Made by a program: the position numbers and the translations under genes. The notes under the pieces are model-generated. The model was not told where the DNA came from. It did no database searches and worked only from the letters and a program-made list of their open reading frames with translations. Below, piece after piece: positions 10,369-13,627 of a DNA stretch of 13,627 bases (its first letter is position 1; each line of letters starts with the position of its first letter). Source of the stretch: Euperipatoides rowelli (Eukaryota > Onychophora > Udeonychophora > Euonychophora > Peripatopsidae); the NCBI GenBank assembly GCA_003024985.2, contig PXIH01S0007762.1; one strand, written 5' to 3'.

Positions 10369-10725
10369 TTGCTAGTATGGTGTCCATTGTAGAAATAGGA
10401 TAGTGTTGACGTCTGATAGCTGTGTTTAGATGTCAAAGGTCAAATATTACACATAATTTTCCTTTTTTTTTTTGTAGTGGTATTAGTGCATTAACCCAAT
10501 CTGTAGGCTCAACTACAGATGTAATAACATTATTATTTACCTTCCTATCTAGTTCAGTCTTTAAGGGTTTCATTAAAGAGTAAGGTATTTTTCTGCTGGG
10601 GGTTACTACTGGTATAATTTCTGGTTTGATATCAATTTTATGATTATGTAGCGTTAATTTCACCCAATTTGTTATCAAATACATCTGGAAATTCTCCAAT
10701 GATATTGCTTGCTGATTTATTATCT
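10364..10725 (-). pseudogene. pol: Reverse transcriptase N-terminal fragment of pol
   Basis: The connector GEFPDVFDNKLGEIN (in the gag/PR frame, to about 10655) is the usual lead-in to gypsy RT. A one-base frameshift then moves the reading to the frame of 10699-10436, which encodes KIPYSLMKPLKTELDR, VITSVVEPTDWVNALIPLQK and KGKLCVIFDL, the RT fingers. The TGA at 10433-10435 falls where the Pro/Arg of the usual D-P-R-D-L-N block would be, and the same frame goes on with HLNTAIRRQHYPISTMDTIL to about 10364. Homology then stops before the first catalytic Asp motif, so the enzyme core is absent. The 88-codon open frame here is a relic, not a gene in its own right. Confidence 0.93.
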
Positions 10726-10739
10726 GTTTTGAATGTCTT

Positions 10740-11045
10740 TAATGAGTATAAACGTTTAATCAATCTTCATTGCTCTGCCAATCCACTAATCAAAAGGTGT
10801 TTATCTAATGTTGTAACATGGATGTCTGTGGTTATTTCAATATTATTGTAATTGAATCTGGCTTTTATTTTTCCCATTATTGGTATAATATGTCCAGAGT
10901 AAGCTTTAGCTTTAATGTCTAATTTTTCTAAATTAATATATCTTTACACAATCGTAATGTTTTTATTGAAAAAACATTAATGTCAGCCTGAGTCTATTTT
11001 AACGTTCATGTTATTATTATTAACTCTGAGGTCAATATTCCAGTG
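10740..11045 (-). pseudogene. Aspartic protease (PR) remnant of pol
   Basis: The retropepsin cleaves the Gag-Pol precursor. The peptide HWNIDLRVNNNNMNVKIDSG leads up to the active site; the catalytic D-S-G is visible, but the following codon, normally Ala, is TGA (10983-10985), followed two codons later by TAA. After a damaged stretch the same frame resumes with GHIIPIMGKIKARF and then EITTDIHV and LLISGLAEQ, which fit the flap-to-C-terminal part of gypsy proteases including the hydrophobic-hydrophobic-G motif. Another TGA lies at 10767-10769. The frame is shared with the gag segment upstream, suggesting the ancestral element made one gag-pol polyprotein. Non-functional. Confidence 0.8.
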
Positions 11046-11144
11046 TGCATTACTGCTATTTGTGTTTATAGCACCAATAAAATAATTGTCAGTATCATTA
11101 AAACTAATTTCATAAAGTTCTTGATTAATCTCTAATACTCTGAC

Positions 11145-11991
11145 TCGATTACATTGAGCTTTAAAATGATTATTACCTTTACATTGAAGGCAGGTCTTGC
11201 CATAAGCAGGACGTGGTTGATGAAGTGTGCCAAAACTTGAGCAGTTTGCTGGTTAACGACTCCGATTGAGTGTAGTATATTTATTAAATTTAGTTGTATT
11301 ATTTTGTCCATAGTGTTTATTTATTTATTTCAATGATTATGTTGTTTAGTTAGTTCCATAACACTGTAGGTATCCTTAAGTGGTAATACTGTGTCCATAA
11401 TACTTGTTTGCAGCCTAGATCCTGCATTCTGATATAACAACTGATAATGTAGGGTTAGTTAATGCTAATAATTTTTGTCTTAATAGCGCATTCTGTATTC
11501 CACAGATGGCTATATCACAAACCAATCTATCTGTTAAGTCACCAAATTCACAGTCTTTTGCTTTTGTACATAGTTCAGCAATGTATTGATCAACAGTTTG
11601 CCCCTCCGCCTGTTTATATGTAAAAAATAGGTAGCTTTGGTGGGTTTTATTTTTGTAAGGTTGGTAATATGCATCAAATTATTTAATAAATATGTATGTT
11701 TACTTGTTTGAAGTTATTATAAACCTTTATTCCTGTTAGCCCCACCGTGTGAAGAAAAATGGCTACTTGCGTGGCATCTCGTTTATTATTCAGGTTGTTT
11801 GCAAGTGTGAATATTGTGAACCTCTGTCTCCATTCAGAAAATGCCTATACTGGATATTGGATTTCATTAAATTATAGGGGTATCCTGAAATTCCACTGTC
11901 ATTTTTTTGTTGTTGAAACTCTGCTGGTTTCCAATATAGACGATACTTTCCCATTCTTTTTTTTTAATTCAATAATACATGATGTTTTCAT
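11145..11991 (-). pseudogene. gag: gag remnant of the gypsy-like element (capsid domain and zinc knuckles)
   Basis: Gag forms the particle and binds element RNA. The likely start is ATG at 11991-11989 (or 11980-11978), just downstream of the primer-binding site. The first part is frame-broken. 11835-11686 reads 50 open codons beginning EWRQRFTIF and containing AIFLHTVG and VYNNF, matching the start of the Retrotrans_gag-type domain. After a frameshift near 11680, 11678-11418 reads 87 open codons starting FDAYYQP and containing QTVDQYIAEL, CEFGDLTDRLVCDI and LLRQKLL, the most conserved stretch of this gag type. A TAG at 11415-11417 follows ECRI. The linker to 11253 holds several stops. The C-terminal part carries zinc knuckles (see separate entry). 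No single open frame survives, so no product is expected. Confidence 0.9.
11151..11192 (-). other. Zinc knuckle CX2CX4HX4C of the gag nucleocapsid
   Basis: The peptide CLQCKGNNHFKAQC has exact retroviral-type knuckle spacing. Just before it, CSSFGTLHQPRPAYGKT (about 11243-11193) looks like a first knuckle in which the second cysteine has become Phe and the last cysteine is lost. Paired knuckles with a P-A-Y-G-K-x-C junction are typical of metazoan gypsy gag. The second knuckle remains fully intact although the element is dead. Confidence 0.85.
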
Positions 11992-11997
11992 AGTATT

Positions 11998-12017
11998 CAA
12001 TCCCTAGACTGACACCA
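11998..12017 (-). other. Primer-binding site, tRNA-Leu type
   Basis: The minus strand starts TGGTGTCAG and continues to GGGATT, immediately after the last base of the LTR. TGG complements the universal CCA tail, and TGTCAG complements the 3' acceptor strand of animal tRNA-Leu species ending ...CTGACA. The next bases differ from the tRNA-Leu complement at a few positions and then agree again (GGGATT). This marks where minus-strand DNA synthesis was primed and confirms the orientation and the LTR boundary. Confidence 0.7.
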
Positions 12018-12073
12018 TGTGGTGTTCTAGTTATATGCAGTAACCCATGAAAATAACAGATTACACATGACAG

Positions 12074-12082
12074 CTTATAAAG
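12074..12082 (-). promoter_or_regulatory. TATA-like box of the LTR promoter
   Basis: The minus strand reads CTTTATAAG here, about 120 bases from the LTR start and 57 bases before its end, where a U3/R promoter TATA box would lie. In such A+T-rich DNA a TATA match is weak evidence by itself; only its position inside an LTR makes it worth listing. Confidence 0.35.
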
Positions 12083-12161
12083 GATTTGATAAGTATTTAT
12101 TCTAACTAAATAAGAATAACATGATAATGACGACTGCACTACTGCCAGAGTTCACACCCAT

Positions 12162-12182
12162 GATCTCGTGTCTCACGAGATC
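12162..12182. promoter_or_regulatory. Perfect 9 bp stem / 3 nt loop palindrome in the LTR U3
   Basis: GATCTCGTG at 12162-12170 and CACGAGATC at 12174-12182 are exact reverse complements around TCT. It sits just inside the 5' end of the LTR, next to a TGATGTCA word (12184-12191) one base from a CRE/ATF site. A role as protein-binding site or as part of the integrase-recognised end is inference. Confidence 0.55.
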
Positions 12183-12372
12183 GTGATGTCAATATATCAC
12201 ACCGCAGAGATAATTACGAAGAAAACACAATTGGAAAACTACTAGGGAAAAGTTACATGGTTTTATTTTTGATAGGAATAAATGTTTAGTGTTTGATAAA
12301 TGAAGTTTGCAATTGTTAAGTGATAAGAATATGGTGCAAAGTACACAAAAATGTGACTTTTATTAGACTTAC

Positions 12373-12443
12373 AGGTACATTGATCTTGATAAAATGATTA
12401 GTAAGAGAAACTGGCGAATTATTTGGAGATCTTCCTTTGGTTA
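12373..12443 (-). other. Weak candidate exon, Argonaute/Piwi-like peptide
   Basis: On the minus strand a 71 bp segment is preceded by CTTCCAG (an acceptor-like AG) and followed directly by GTAAGT (12372-12367), a consensus splice donor. Read in the one phase that is open, it encodes a peptide ending SPVSLTNHFIKINVP. The pattern of hydrophobic residue, L, T-N-H-F, then a basic/hydrophobic run and P resembles the opening strand of the Argonaute/Piwi N domain. The resemblance covers only about 15 residues, the upstream polypyrimidine tract is poor, and no further Argonaute exons were found in the window. It could easily be chance. Listed so that it can be tested, not as an annotation to rely on. 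Confidence 0.12.
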
Positions 12444-12628
12444 CTGGAAGTTAATTATTGCTGGTTTTCAGCTTGATCTTTTATTGGTTCAAACCTTTTG
12501 ATTGAAATGACTAGCAGTGCTTTCACTAAGTAAGCCATCAGGAACTGGTCTGCTTCATATAACAGCAGCAATTGATCTTTTCAGTTATCTCTGAAATTTC
12601 TTCTTCCATCCAAAGTGGCATTTTGAGC

Positions 12629-12646
12629 TTTTTTTTTTTTTTTTTT
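12629..12646. repeat. T18 homopolymer
   Basis: The longest T tract seen in the window. On the minus strand it is an A18 tract, but no recognisable retroposed gene or SINE body adjoins it. Confidence 0.95.
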
Positions 12647-12924
12647 GAAAATTTTCTAAGTTGATATATTGTTCTATGTGGATATTATGGGCAAAAATAA
12701 AATGACACTTGCTGTATCAAGATCGGGAACAAGAAGCACTTTCTAAGATCCAAGATGGTAAAAAAATAGAGAGAATATATAATTTCATAATTTTGAGATC
12801 ACAATAGGACAAAATGGGTCACAAGATCGAAATATTAAAGTATCCGCACCAAGCAATTAAAATTTAATTTAAACCGTTGAGTGATAAGGTTAAAAAACAA
12901 CAATTAAACTAATCCAATACTGTT

Positions 12925-12935
12925 CACACACACAC
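12925..12935. repeat. Short CA microsatellite
   Basis: A CACACACACAC run followed by a run of A. Confidence 0.85.
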
Positions 12936-13437
12936 AAAAAATCACAATGCGGGCTGAGTGGAAAAAGTTGATAGGGGTAACCGAGATGGCAGATTCTGGG
13001 AGGTTTCTTTTGTTCTAGGGATTAAAATCATAGCAGGGAAGCTGGTGTAGTACAAAGGTGGTGTAATGTTCACAATGACCAAATTTAAAAAAAAAATTAT
13101 CAAATGCATATGAGCGATATCACTGGCTTTAGATTTTGTGTCTCCATGGACACATATTTGGCTTAGGAAAGATGAAGAAGTAATGCTATTTCCGTTCATT
13201 GGGATCCATGTTGGGACAATATTATATTCACCTGATCTGGTGACAAAAAAAAAGGGAAAAAATAAGAGGGAAAGTAAATTCATCCTAGAAATTTATATCA
13301 TTATTTGTCAGCAAAATATTGTTTATTACCTTATATAATTTCAAATGCAAATCTAATTTATTTTTTAAGCATTTTTTTACCTTTAATATTGTTCAACATT
13401 TTTTTTTGTACCTAAAATGAGGGGAGTCAATGTAGTC

Positions 13438-13452
13438 TGAGACACTGTCTCA
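13438..13452. repeat. 15 bp perfect palindrome
   Basis: TGAGACA and TGTCTCA are exact reverse complements around a single C, in a locally less A+T-rich stretch (13420-13530). No associated gene or element end is recognised. Confidence 0.6.
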
Positions 13453-13627
13453 TTTTTTTTCTGCACGTGAACATGTACATGAACGCTAGCACATGGCATT
13501 AAGTCGGACACGAGTGGCAAAGTATTCTAGTTCTCACACGAAAAAATGAATAATCATGAGATAGTAAGTACGCAATTGAATTATACCCTGTTTATTTTAT
13601 GTTTACGTTAGGGATAATATCAAATTT

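Larger units (their letters stand above)
10364..12201 (-). mobile_element. Degenerate, 3'-truncated Ty3/gypsy LTR retrotransposon
   Basis: A retrotransposon relic on the minus strand, in element order: a 184 bp LTR, a primer-binding site directly abutting it, gag, zinc knuckles, aspartic protease and the N-terminal part of reverse transcriptase. Evidence is the conserved order of domains plus readable motifs in each (LTR with TG...CA ends; CX2CX4HX4C knuckle; protease IDSG; RT segment with EPTDWVNAL and HYPISTMD). Homology ends near 10364 inside the RT fingers/palm; the catalytic YxDD region, RNase H, integrase and 3' LTR are not in the window. Gag and protease share one frame from 11678 down to 10647, as in elements with a single gag-pol frame. 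In-frame stops include 11415-11417, 11253-11255, 10983-10985 and 10767-10769, with frameshifts near 11680 and 10655 and a stop at 10433-10435. It cannot be autonomous. The family (Ty3/gypsy) is secure; the clade is not. Confidence 0.93.
12018..12201 (-). repeat. 5' LTR of the gypsy-like element
   Basis: The minus strand begins TGTGATATATTGACATCACG at 12201 and ends AACACCACA at 12018, giving the TG...CA termini normal for LTRs. The 3' boundary is well fixed because the primer-binding site starts at the next base (12017). The 5' boundary is inferred from the TG terminus and the short imperfect inverted ends (TGTG/CACA), since no second LTR is present for comparison. At 184 bp it is a short LTR. 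It holds a strong hairpin near its 5' end and a TATA-like box about 120 bases in. No target-site duplication can be checked because the other end of the element is missing. Confidence 0.75.
12202..13627. other. Region upstream of the retrotransposon, no confident gene
   Basis: Less extreme in A+T than the rest. The longest open frame (13283-12942, minus, 113 codons) shows no domain or motif, and an overlapping plus-strand frame (13138-13338) is no better. The weak exon candidate at 12373-12443, the T18 tract and the palindrome at 13438-13452 are the only items picked out. Confidence 0.6.

Noticed and set aside
10669-10851. 60-codon plus-strand open frame
   Set aside because: It is antisense to the protease/RT remnant.
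11759-12007. 82-codon plus-strand open frame
   Set aside because: It is antisense to the clearly recognised gag remnant on the minus strand.
12945-13025. tRNA-derived SINE head (GGCTGAGTGG resembling an A box)
   Set aside because: The expected B box is not convincing, and there is no A-rich tail or target duplication.
12942-13283. 113-codon minus-strand open frame as a gene
   Set aside because: No recognisable domain, low-complexity start, overlapping plus-strand frame equally open, and no splice or promoter context.
1-13627. CRISPR array, bacterial operon, rRNA or tRNA gene
   Set aside because: No regularly spaced repeats, no ribosome-binding-site-led ORFs, no rRNA-like conserved blocks, and no convincing tRNA cloverleaf; the window is eukaryotic in character.

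Overview
The window is an A+T-rich (roughly three quarters A+T by eye) stretch of animal nuclear DNA with no intact protein-coding gene. Homopolymer T and A tracts are everywhere, open frames are short, and what structure exists comes from decayed mobile elements. The one recognisable coding relic is a Ty3/gypsy LTR retrotransposon whose gag and reverse transcriptase look like those of metazoan elements, and whose primer-binding site fits a eukaryotic tRNA-Leu. This points to an aquatic invertebrate or similar metazoan, but the species cannot be fixed from the sequence.

Layout. 1-1095: low-complexity A+T-rich DNA. 1096-2019: about 0.92 kb bounded by inverted repeats, each end also able to fold into its own hairpin. 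2020-4130: nothing codes; some minor inverted repeats. 4131-5015: an 877 bp segment with perfect 15 bp terminal inverted repeats flanked on both sides by TTAA, as expected of a piggyBac-type non-autonomous element. 5762-6048: a 287 bp hAT-like miniature element. 7415-7486 and 8501-8620: two copies of a dispersed repeat, the second carrying an extra 58 bp. 7579-7899: a 321 bp non-autonomous element with GGCGTATC termini and long inner inverted repeats. 8621-10328: no feature apart from homopolymers.

10364-12201 is the best-supported feature: a 5'-portion of a Ty3/gypsy element on the minus strand. It reads, in element order, LTR (12201-12018), tRNA-Leu-type primer-binding site (12017-11998), gag with capsid-like domain and zinc knuckles, protease, and the start of reverse transcriptase, then stops abruptly. 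RNase H, integrase and the 3' LTR are absent. Gag, protease and the start of pol lie mostly in one frame, broken by a handful of stops and at least two frameshifts, so the copy is dead. 12202-13627 has no confident gene; a 71 bp minus-strand segment with splice-like borders encodes a peptide faintly resembling the start of the Argonaute/Piwi N domain and is listed only as a weak candidate.

No genes here cooperate as a system. The region is a graveyard of at least four to five unrelated transposable-element insertions in otherwise featureless intergenic or intronic DNA.
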